Under the pieces are notes generated by a model. That model had not been told where the DNA came from. It saw nothing but the letters and a program-made list of their open reading frames with translations, and ran no database searches. Of a stretch of DNA of 5,700 nucleotides, positions 1-5,234 are shown in pieces (position 1 is the first letter of the stretch; each line of letters opens with the position of its first letter). Location: positions 1-5,700 of the forward strand of contig JASLOV010000277.1 in the NCBI GenBank assembly GCA_030745285.1. The letters are read 5' to 3'. Source of the DNA: Dehalococcoidia bacterium. Its GTDB lineage: Bacteria; Chloroflexota; Dehalococcoidia; UBA2979. Made by a program: the position numbers and the translations under genes.

Positions 1-1
1 C

Positions 2-1051
2 TTCGGCGGCGCCCCCTCGCTGGTGGTCGCCATCGTCGCCGGCGGCGGCCTGCTGCTGGTGGCGGCCGAGGCGGACAGCCAGGTGGTGTTCATCGCCGCC
101 TGGGGCGCGGGCAGCGGCATCGTCAGCGCGGGCGCGTTCTACAACGTGACGATGCCGATCACCGCGCGTCGCTTCCCGGACCGCCGCCCGCTCGCTTTCT
201 CCGTGCTTACGTTCGTCGGCGGGCTCGCCAGCCCGATCTACTTCCCGCTCGCCGCCTTCTTCGTTGACCAGTGGGGCTGGCGGGTCGCGATTCAGTTGCT
301 GGTCGCCACGCTGCCGGTGACGGTGCTGCCCGCCGCCTTCGTGCGCACACGCCTGCCGCTTGTACGCGACGACCGAGACGACCGAGACGACCGAGATGGC
401 CCGGGCCGATCTTTGGCGGAGACGACCGGCTTCGATTCGGTGCGCGAGGCCTATCGCTCACGTCGCGTGCTTCAGATGCTTGCGATGTTCCTGTTGAGCG
501 GCATCGCCTTCTCGGCGCTGCAAGTGCACCAGGTGCCGGTGATGACCGCGGCCGGCATCTCGCTCGCCGCGGCAGCCAGCGCCGCGGCGATCCGCGGCAT
601 GCTGTCCCTGCCCGGCCGGGCGCTGATTGCCGTCCTCGTGAGCCGCCTCGGTCTGTTGCGCGGCGTGATCGCGGTCAACGGAGCGATGACGCTCGGCATC
701 GTCGCCCTGATGGGCGCGGGGGCTATACCACTGGTCGCCGTCTACGTCCTGCTCACGGGACTGGCATTCGGCATGTACGCCCCGCTCACGAACCTCTACG
801 CGATCGAGGTCTATGGAGAGCGACGCATGGGCACGCTGCTGGGCGTGCAGCGCGCGGTCGTTGGCCCCGCCGCCGCGCTCGGCCCGATCCTCGTCGGCGT
901 CTCCGCCGACGCCACCGGCGGCTTCGCGCTGGGCCTCGCGGGCATGTTCGCGACCTCGCTGGCCGCGCTTGCGCTGATGGTGACCATGCCCGCCCCGGCG
1001 CGCCCGCCAGACGGCCCGGGCCAGGCGGACTACAGCCCTTCCCAGCGGTAA
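2..1051 (+). CDS. MFS transporter, 5'-truncated by window edge
   Basis: C-terminal 349 residues of an inner-membrane secondary transporter of the major facilitator superfamily; the substrate cannot be told from sequence. The frame is open from base 2, so the real start lies upstream, and the ATG/GTG-like codons near base 23 are internal. About 9 hydrophobic helices are visible. A charged central loop at visible residues about 117-155 separates the N-terminal and C-terminal halves, as in 12-helix MFS proteins. The segment at visible residues 265-300 has the family look: YGERRMGTLLG, then G-P-A-A-A-L-G-P and SADATGGF. This resembles the helix 10-11 region of carboxylate/oxalate-type and related MFS porters (resemblance only). 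The central loop carries a DDR triplet repeat (368-394). The tail (APARPPDGPGQADYSPSQR) is hydrophilic. The TAA stop at 1049-1051 lies inside the end of the opposing hydrolase gene. The MFS call is confident; a finer class is not. Confidence 0.88.
   Translation, partial: FGGAPSLVVAIVAGGGLLLVAAEADSQVVFIAAWGAGSGIVSAGAFYNVTMPITARRFPDRRPLAFSVLTFVGGLASPIYFPLAAFFVDQWGWRVAIQLLVATLPVTVLPAAFVRTRLPLVRDDRDDRDDRDGPGRSLAETTGFDSVREAYRSRRVLQMLAMFLLSGIAFSALQVHQVPVMTAAGISLAAAASAAAIRGMLSLPGRALIAVLVSRLGLLRGVIAVNGAMTLGIVALMGAGAIPLVAVYVLLTGLAFGMYAPLTNLYAIEVYGERRMGTLLGVQRAVVGPAAALGPILVGVSADATGGFALGLAGMFATSLAALALMVTMPAPARPPDGPGQADYSPSQR
368..394 (+). repeat. Three perfect 9-bp tandem copies inside the MFS gene
   Basis: GACGACCGA occurs three times back to back, in frame, encoding DDRDDRDDR, followed by a partial fourth unit (GA). 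It falls in the cytoplasmic-type central loop of the transporter. Copy-number change by slippage would add or remove three residues without a frameshift. The flanking sequence is ordinary coding DNA. Confidence 0.9.
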
Positions 1052-1875
1052 CCGCCCTCCACGCGGCGCACCTTGCCCAGCGTGAGGATGGGGAAGTGGC
1101 CGCCGGTGACGATGGCGTCCCTGTCGGCCGCCAGCGCCGCGATCTTGCCACGCGACCGCGTCGACTCCGCCGGGTCGAGGTCGACCCCCGGGATCCAGTC
1201 GTGGTGTTCAAGGTGCACCGGGTGATGCCCGGCGTCGCCGAGGATCACAAGGTGCTGGCCCTGCGAGGTGAGCAGCACCGAGCAGTGCCCCGGCGTATGA
1301 CCCGGCGTCGGCACCATCGTCAGCGCGTCGGTGACCGCGTGCTCGCCGTCGAAGGTCTCGACGTGGCCCTCGGCCTGGGGAGGGACGATCGCGCGGCGGG
1401 CGGCGAGGGCGCGGTCGGTGCCACCGAGCCCCGGCTGGAACCAGTGGTCAAGTTCGGCCTGGGAGAGGTGGATGGTGGCGTTCGGGAACGTGAGGTGGCC
1501 GCCGTCCTCGCCGCTCACGTTCCAGCCGCAGTGGTCGCCGTGCAGGTGCGTGTGGACGATGGTGTCGACCTCGCCGGGCGCGACCCCCTGCTCCTCCAGG
1601 CGGGCGAGCAGTTCGCCGCCGCCGGGCACGTCCATCGCCGCCCCGGCCGCGCCGAGGCCGGTGTCGACGAGCGTAGTATGCCCATCGCCCCGGATCAGGA
1701 ACGTGCCGAAGTTGAAGGGCACCGGCTGTTCGGCGTCGGTGATGCCCAGCGCCTGTGTCCAGTCGGCGGCGTCGACGCCATGGAAGAAGCCGCCGAGGGC
1801 GCGGTCCGGTGCGCCGTCTGAGAGCGCAGCGACCGTCAGACCGCCGATCTCGAAGGTCTCGGAAAGTCGGGACAT
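1030..1875 (-). CDS. MBL-fold metallohydrolase (lactonase / organophosphate-hydrolase-like group)
   Basis: Complete 281-residue, probably cytosolic metal-dependent hydrolase with no signal peptide. The metal ligands of the MBL fold are all visible: H110-x-H112-x-D114-H115 in THLHGDH, H197 in TPGHTPGH, bridging D214 in ILGDAGH, and H260 in TGGHFP. This order and spacing match the group that includes AHL lactonase AiiA and methyl parathion hydrolase. The length, the N-terminal FNFGTFLI...TTLVDTG strands and the IHLSQAELDHW segment after the first motif also fit. Actual substrate (lactone, ester, phosphotriester or other) is unknown. The ATG at 1873-1875 is chosen because a perfect AGGAGG lies 5 nt before it and homology starts there; the frame stays open to 2190, but that extension would run into the neighbouring gene. 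The stop TAG (1030-1032) is inside the convergent MFS gene. It is transcribed divergently from the aminotransferase. Confidence 0.93.
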   Translation of the reverse strand: MSRLSETFEIGGLTVAALSDGAPDRALGGFFHGVDAADWTQALGITDAEQPVPFNFGTFLIRGDGHTTLVDTGLGAAGAAMDVPGGGELLARLEEQGVAPGEVDTIVHTHLHGDHCGWNVSGEDGGHLTFPNATIHLSQAELDHWFQPGLGGTDRALAARRAIVPPQAEGHVETFDGEHAVTDALTMVPTPGHTPGHCSVLLTSQGQHLVILGDAGHHPVHLEHHDWIPGVDLDPAESTRSRGKIAALAADRDAIVTGGHFPILTLGKVRRVEGGYRWEGL

Positions 1876-1880
1876 GGCGG

Positions 1881-1886
1881 CCTCCT
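1881..1886 (-). promoter_or_regulatory. Ribosome binding site of the MBL hydrolase
   Basis: On the minus strand this reads AGGAGG, a perfect Shine-Dalgarno core, followed by 5 nt and ATG. It fixes the start at 1875 and argues against the longer open frame that reaches 2190. Confidence 0.88.
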
Positions 1887-1896
1887 GCCGGTTTGG

Positions 1897-1951
1897 CTCG
1901 AACGCCCGCGCAGCATAGCCCCCGGCGCTCCCCGCTTGCCGCCCGTTCGAG
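1897..1951. repeat. 8-bp inverted repeat in the divergent control region
   Basis: CTCGAACG at 1897-1904 and its exact reverse complement CGTTCGAG at 1944-1951, with centres 47 bp apart. The left arm sits around the predicted start point of the hydrolase transcript. The right arm sits in the -35/-10 spacer of the aminotransferase promoter. The placement suggests a pair of operator sites for one regulator, but short inverted repeats are common by chance in GC-rich DNA. Confidence 0.35.
1912..1917 (-). promoter_or_regulatory. Possible -10 box for the MBL hydrolase
   Basis: The minus strand reads TATGCT, 4 of 6 matches to TATAAT. Transcription would start near 1905 and leave a leader of about 30 nt containing the AGGAGG. 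No convincing -35 box is seen at the right distance (GGCAAG or CGGCAA), so this is a weak or activator-dependent candidate. Confidence 0.35.
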
Positions 1952-1965
1952 GCGGGACCTATGAT
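1936..1965 (+). promoter_or_regulatory. Sigma-70-type promoter for the aminotransferase
   Basis: TTGCCG (1936-1941, 4 of 6 to TTGACA), an 18-nt spacer, and TATGAT (1960-1965, 5 of 6 to TATAAT). TATGAT stands out in such GC-rich DNA. A start near 1972 would give a leader of about 50 nt before the ATG at 2023. The spacer holds one arm of an 8-bp inverted repeat and a short CCGCC/GGCGG pair (1939-1943, 1951-1955), either of which could be a regulator contact. Confidence 0.6.
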
Positions 1966-2006
1966 CCTCGCTACCTCGTGACCCCCTCGCCAGAGGCGGC
2001 CGCCGC

Positions 2007-2015
2007 GGAGGGGAG
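2007..2015 (+). promoter_or_regulatory. Ribosome binding site of the aminotransferase
   Basis: GGAGGGGAG precedes ATG 2023. The GGGAG part leaves a 7-nt spacer and GGAGG leaves 11 nt. It supports the start at 2023 over an in-frame TTG at 1936, which falls inside the -35 box. Confidence 0.75.
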
Positions 2016-2022
2016 CGCACGA

Positions 2023-2961
2023 ATGCCGACACCGACCGCCTTCTTCCAAGGGCAGTATGTCCCGCTCGAAGATGCCAAGATCGGCGTGATGACCCACGCC
2101 TTCAACTACGGCACGGCGGTGTTCGAGGGCGTCCGTGGCAACTGGAACGACGAGGAAGGGCAGCTCTACCTCTTCCGCGTCCGCGACCACATCCGGCGCG
2201 TGCTGGAGAGCTCCAAGATCATGCGCCTGGGCGTCCAGTACTCCGAGGACGAGATCGTGACGACCGTCGAGCGCGTGGCCGAGATGAGCGGCTTCCGCGA
2301 GGACGTCTACATCCGCCCGCTCGTCTACAAGTCAGACGAGGTCGTGGGGCTGCGCATGCACAACCTCGCCGAAGACTTCCTGGTCTTCGTCACGCCCTTC
2401 GGCGCCTACTTGGACCCGGAGGCCGGGGTGCGCTGCGTCACCTCGTCCTGGCGTCGTGTCGATGACACCATGATCCCGGCGCGGGCGAAGGTGACCGGGC
2501 TCTACGTCAACAACGCGATGGCGAAGACCGAGGCGGAGCTGAACGGCGTCGACGAGGCGATCATGCTCAACCAGGACGGTCACGTCTCCGAGGGCTCCGG
2601 CGAGAACATCGTGATGATGCGCCACGGCCGCCTGGTCACCCCGCCCCCGTCGGACAACATCCTGGAGGGCATCACGCTCGAGACGGCGCTCGAAATCGCG
2701 AAACGCGAGCTCGGCCTCGAGGTCGAGCGGCGCACGATCGACCGCTCCGAGCTCTACATCGCGGATGAAGTGTTCATGACCGGGACCGCCGCCCACGTCA
2801 CGCCGGTGACGGAGATCGACCGCATCCCGATCGGCGACGGTGAGTTCGGCGAGGTCAGCCGGCTGCTCCAGCGCCGTTACTTCGAGGCGATCACCGGCCG
2901 CATTCCGGAGTACGCGGACTGGCTGACCCCGGTCTACACAGGCGCCGCCGTCGAAGCCTGA
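2023..2961 (+). CDS. ilvE: Branched-chain amino acid aminotransferase (PLP fold type IV)
   Basis: A 312-residue cytosolic enzyme, close to the usual 300-310. It would transfer amino groups between Leu, Ile or Val and 2-oxoglutarate, the last step of branched-chain amino acid synthesis and the first of their breakdown. Visible features: N-terminal FNYGTAVFEGVRG (residues 27-39); the Y96-x-R98-P substrate-pocket segment; FGAYL with Y129; the Schiff-base lysine K156 in ARAKVTGLY; the PLP-ring glutamate E194 in SEGSGENI; ILEGIT (213-218); and the phosphate-binding GTAAHVTPV (254-262). This order matches E. coli IlvE closely. In the last motif the usual Glu (GTAAEITPV) is His258, a variation I believe occurs in related enzymes. 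D-amino acid transaminase and aminodeoxychorismate lyase share the fold but lack this full set. The gene has its own promoter and Shine-Dalgarno site and is divergent from the MBL hydrolase. Confidence 0.95.
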   Translation: MPTPTAFFQGQYVPLEDAKIGVMTHAFNYGTAVFEGVRGNWNDEEGQLYLFRVRDHIRRVLESSKIMRLGVQYSEDEIVTTVERVAEMSGFREDVYIRPLVYKSDEVVGLRMHNLAEDFLVFVTPFGAYLDPEAGVRCVTSSWRRVDDTMIPARAKVTGLYVNNAMAKTEAELNGVDEAIMLNQDGHVSEGSGENIVMMRHGRLVTPPPSDNILEGITLETALEIAKRELGLEVERRTIDRSELYIADEVFMTGTAAHVTPVTEIDRIPIGDGEFGEVSRLLQRRYFEAITGRIPEYADWLTPVYTGAAVEA

Positions 2962-2989
2962 GCCGCCGCCCGGCACGACGGCGACGGCG
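2946..2989. repeat. GC-rich inverted repeat at the end of the aminotransferase gene
   Basis: CGCCGTCG (2946-2953, just before the TGA) can pair with CGACGGCG at 2976-2983 or its overlapping second copy at 2982-2989. The loop would be 22 or 28 nt and no T-run follows, so it is a poor intrinsic terminator. It could be a weak transcript-end structure or a chance product of composition. Confidence 0.25.
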
Positions 2990-3056
2990 CGCGTCCGTTG
3001 CCCTCATCGCCAACATGCCGAACCATGGCTCGTACGAGGTACTCCCCCGCGCCCAA

Positions 3057-3077
3057 CCGGGGCCTGATCGGGCCCGG
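3057..3077 (+). repeat. Short hairpin in the leader of the PH-domain gene
   Basis: CCGGGGCC and GGCCCGG pair over 7 bp with one bulged G around a 6-nt TGATCG loop. It ends about 16 nt before the GAGG ribosome site of the gene starting at 3104. No T-run follows. The rest of the 142-nt gap (2962-3103) shows no convincing promoter; TTGCCC at 2998 has no matching -10 at the right distance. Confidence 0.25.
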
Positions 3078-3103
3078 CCGGGGCGCACCGCCGAGGCGCA
3101 GCG

Positions 3104-4000
3104 ATGTACTACCAGCCCCCTCGGGCGCTCGGCCTGCTCGTCGGCTCGGTGCTGGCGCTGTGGGCGGCCGCCGTCGCGCTGGTGCTGGCCGACAACGGCA
3201 TCAAGTCAGAGATCGGCGTCGCCGGGTTCGTCTCGTACGGTATCGCCATCTTCGCCGCCGCCCTCGCGCTGCTGTTCGCGTACTGGACCTACGGGCTGGC
3301 CACGCTCTCGTATGCGCTGGACCGCAACGGCCTTGTGATCGCATGGGGACCGACCCGCCAGGTGATCCCGCTCGGCTCGATCGAGCGGCTCGTCCCCGGC
3401 ACCTCGATCGGCGTCCCGCGCGTCGCCGGCGTGACATGGTGGGGGCACCACGTCGGCCGCGCCAGCATCGAGCGCATCGGCGACGTGCTGTTCTACTCGA
3501 CACACCAGTCCACGACGCAGGTGCTCTACGTGATGACGAGTGAGCGCAACTATGCGATCTCCGTGCAGGACCCGGCCACCTTCGCGCAGGAGATCCAGGT
3601 GCGGCAGGAGCTCGGCCCCACGGCCGAGGTGACACACCACGCCGAACGCAGTGGTATGGCCGCGATCGGGTTCTGGGAGGACCGCCTCGGCATCGCGCTG
3701 GTCCTGCTGGCGTTGCTCGCCGGGGCCGCCGTCTGGGCGCAGATCGCGCTGCGCTACGGCAACCTGCCGCCCACACTCAACCTGCACTTCCCCGCGACCG
3801 AGGTGACCCCGATCGTGACCGTCGTCGACCGCGACGCCGTGCTCGAACTGCCGCGCGCGGCGTCGATCGTGCTCGCCGTGAACCTCGTGCTCGGCATCGC
3901 GCTGCATGCCTGGGAGCGGGTCGCGGGCTACGTGCTGTTCATGGCGGCGATCGTCGTGCAAATCGCCTTCATCGCCGCCTTCGCCATCGCAATCAACTGA
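3104..4000 (+). CDS. Membrane protein with bacterial PH-like domain and DUF1648-like C-terminus
   Basis: A 298-residue membrane protein of unknown role. Two N-terminal helices (about 8-29 and 38-63) are followed by a soluble domain at about 65-180. Its opening, YALDRNGLVIAWGPTRQVIPLGSIERL, reads like a bacterial PH domain (PF10882/bPH type), and it continues with GDVLFYSTHQSTTQVLYVMT and YAISVQDPATFAQEI. A third helix (about 196-216) leads to GNLPPTLNLHFPATE, like the LP-x(n)-HF loop of DUF1648, then helices at about 250-268 and 273-297. The same helices-PH-DUF1648 order occurs, as I recall, in uncharacterised Chloroflexota proteins; this is from memory. ATG 3104 has GAGG (3093-3096) 7 nt upstream. 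It lies 23 nt before the reductase gene, so co-transcription is likely. PH-like domains of this kind have no established ligand. The membrane topology is well supported; the domain names are moderately so. Confidence 0.85.
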   Translation: MYYQPPRALGLLVGSVLALWAAAVALVLADNGIKSEIGVAGFVSYGIAIFAAALALLFAYWTYGLATLSYALDRNGLVIAWGPTRQVIPLGSIERLVPGTSIGVPRVAGVTWWGHHVGRASIERIGDVLFYSTHQSTTQVLYVMTSERNYAISVQDPATFAQEIQVRQELGPTAEVTHHAERSGMAAIGFWEDRLGIALVLLALLAGAAVWAQIALRYGNLPPTLNLHFPATEVTPIVTVVDRDAVLELPRAASIVLAVNLVLGIALHAWERVAGYVLFMAAIVVQIAFIAAFAIAIN

Positions 4001-4009
4001 CCCGCCCCG

Positions 4010-4015
4010 TAGCAT
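4010..4015 (+). promoter_or_regulatory. Possible -10 box of a leaderless promoter
   Basis: TAGCAT (TANNAT type, 4 of 6 to TATAAT) ends 8 nt before the ATG at 4024, so transcription would start at or next to the ATG. No Shine-Dalgarno sequence lies between the upstream stop (4000) and this ATG, unlike the other complete genes here. The -35 candidate TCGCAA at 3987-3992 (17-nt spacer) is weak. Confidence 0.4.
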
Positions 4016-4023
4016 CGATCGCG

Positions 4024-5226
4024 ATGACGAGCGGCACCGATCAGCGCAGCAGCGAGCACGACGTGATCGTCGTCGGCGCGGGCCCCGCCGGCAGCACCGC
4101 CGCGCGCGAGCTTGCGACGCGCGGGCGTGACGTGTTGATGCTCGATCGTGCCCGTTTCCCGCGCGTGAAGCCCTGCGGCGGCGTCGTCTCGCTGCGCAGC
4201 GCGTCGCTGCTGCCCTTCGACCTCTCGCCGGTGATCGAACACGTCGTCAGCGGCGCTTACGTGCGGCTGGGCGACGGCGCGCAGGTGGAGCGCACCACCG
4301 CCGGACCACTGGCGTACATGACCCAGCGCTCGCGGCTCGACCACTTCCTCGCGGAGCGGGCGCAGGAGGCCGGCGCGCAGTTCCGCGACGGCAGCGGCGG
4401 CCTCGTGCGTTCGGTGCAGCAGCGCGGCGGCGAGTACGAGGTGGCGGTGAACGGCGCGGTCCATCGCGCACGTGTGCTGATCGGCGCGGACGGCGCCAAC
4501 GGCGTGGTCGGCAACAAGCTCGGCTTCGAACACGCTCGCGAGAGCGCGGTCGCCTTGGAGGCCAACGTGCCGTGCCCGGGCGGCGTGCCGCCCTGGCTGG
4601 AAGGCCGAGTCGCCCTGCAGCTCGGCCGAGTGGCCGGGGGCTATGGCTGGGTCTTCCCGAAGGGTGACCACCTCAACGTCGGCGCCGGCGGCTGGAAGAC
4701 GGTCGTCGGCGGCGAGCTGCGGGCCTCGCTCGACCGGCTCTGCCGCACCTACGAGATCGACCCGGCCACGCTCACCAACCTGCGCGGGCATCACCTGCCG
4801 ATGATGCGCCCGGGCGCGCCGCTGTGGGCGGGAGGGGCGCTGCTGATCGGCGACGCGGCCGGCCTCGTCGACCCGCTCTCCGGCGAGGGCATCTACGCCG
4901 CGATGGCATCCGGCATCGCCGCCGCGCCGGCGGTCGACGATTACCTCTCGGGCCTGACCGATTCGCCCGCCGGCTACCAGCGCACGGTAGAGCGAGAGCT
5001 GCTGCCGGACATCGTCGCCTCGCACGCCCTGACCGAGATCCTCCATGCCTGGCCGCGGCCCTTTGTCACGCTCATCCAGCGCTCCGAGCGCTTCTGGGCC
5101 GCGATGGCCGAGACGCTGACCGGCGAACGCACGATCGACGCGCTGGTGCGGCGCGCCGGCCCCGCCGCCTCCCTGCTGGCCTCGCTCGCTCGCCGCGTCA
5201 CCGCGCGACGCTACGGGGAGCGCTGA
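4024..5226 (+). CDS. Geranylgeranyl-reductase-family FAD-dependent oxidoreductase
   Basis: A 400-residue flavoprotein of the ChlP / archaeal GGR family, whose members reduce double bonds of geranylgeranyl chains in chlorophyll, quinones or archaeal lipids. The N-terminal Rossmann fold binds FAD: DVIVVGAGPAGSTAA with G18-x-G20-x-x-G23 and the ribose-binding acid D41. KPCGG (49-53) is the family hallmark carrying the conserved Cys51. GADGANG (154-160) is the mid-protein GxDG-type motif. YGWVFPKGDHLNVGAG (207-222) is highly typical. The second FAD motif, LIGDAAGLVDPLSGEGIYAAM (274-294), is the clearest diagnostic. The length fits the family. There is no signal peptide, so a soluble or membrane-associated cytoplasmic enzyme is likely. 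With no chlorophyll or archaeal-lipid genes in view, a menaquinone side chain, a carotenoid or another polyprenyl lipid is a reasonable guess. ATG 4024 is the only good start before the Rossmann strand but lacks a ribosome site. The next gene follows after 8 nt. Confidence 0.92.
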   Translation: MTSGTDQRSSEHDVIVVGAGPAGSTAARELATRGRDVLMLDRARFPRVKPCGGVVSLRSASLLPFDLSPVIEHVVSGAYVRLGDGAQVERTTAGPLAYMTQRSRLDHFLAERAQEAGAQFRDGSGGLVRSVQQRGGEYEVAVNGAVHRARVLIGADGANGVVGNKLGFEHARESAVALEANVPCPGGVPPWLEGRVALQLGRVAGGYGWVFPKGDHLNVGAGGWKTVVGGELRASLDRLCRTYEIDPATLTNLRGHHLPMMRPGAPLWAGGALLIGDAAGLVDPLSGEGIYAAMASGIAAAPAVDDYLSGLTDSPAGYQRTVERELLPDIVASHALTEILHAWPRPFVTLIQRSERFWAAMAETLTGERTIDALVRRAGPAASLLASLARRVTARRYGER

Positions 5227-5234
5227 CGGGGGCC

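Noticed and set aside
1013..1022. Perfect palindrome GGCCCGGGCC near the end of the MFS gene.
   Set aside because: It lies within coding sequence, has no loop, and is the sort of palindrome GC-rich DNA produces by chance.
1045..1055. GCGGT-A-ACCGC palindrome over the MFS stop codon, considered as a bidirectional terminator.
   Set aside because: The arms are separated by one base, so no hairpin can form, and there is no T-run on either strand.
271..1821. A 516-codon open frame on the plus strand across the MFS gene and antisense to the MBL gene.
   Set aside because: Arg/Pro/Ala-rich product without family motifs. It overlaps two well-supported genes, and long spurious frames are expected at this GC content.
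1936..2022. TTG start at 1936 for the aminotransferase.
   Set aside because: The TTG is part of the likely -35 box, so it would lie upstream of the transcript start. ATG 2023 has a ribosome site and matches the family start.
1876..2190. Upstream extension of the MBL hydrolase frame by 105 codons.
   Set aside because: It would run through the divergent promoter region and into the aminotransferase, and the perfect AGGAGG with ATG at 1875 matches the natural family N-terminus.
2332..2976. A 214-codon antisense frame opposite the aminotransferase.
   Set aside because: No motif or ribosome site, and it mirrors codons of a clear ilvE-type gene.
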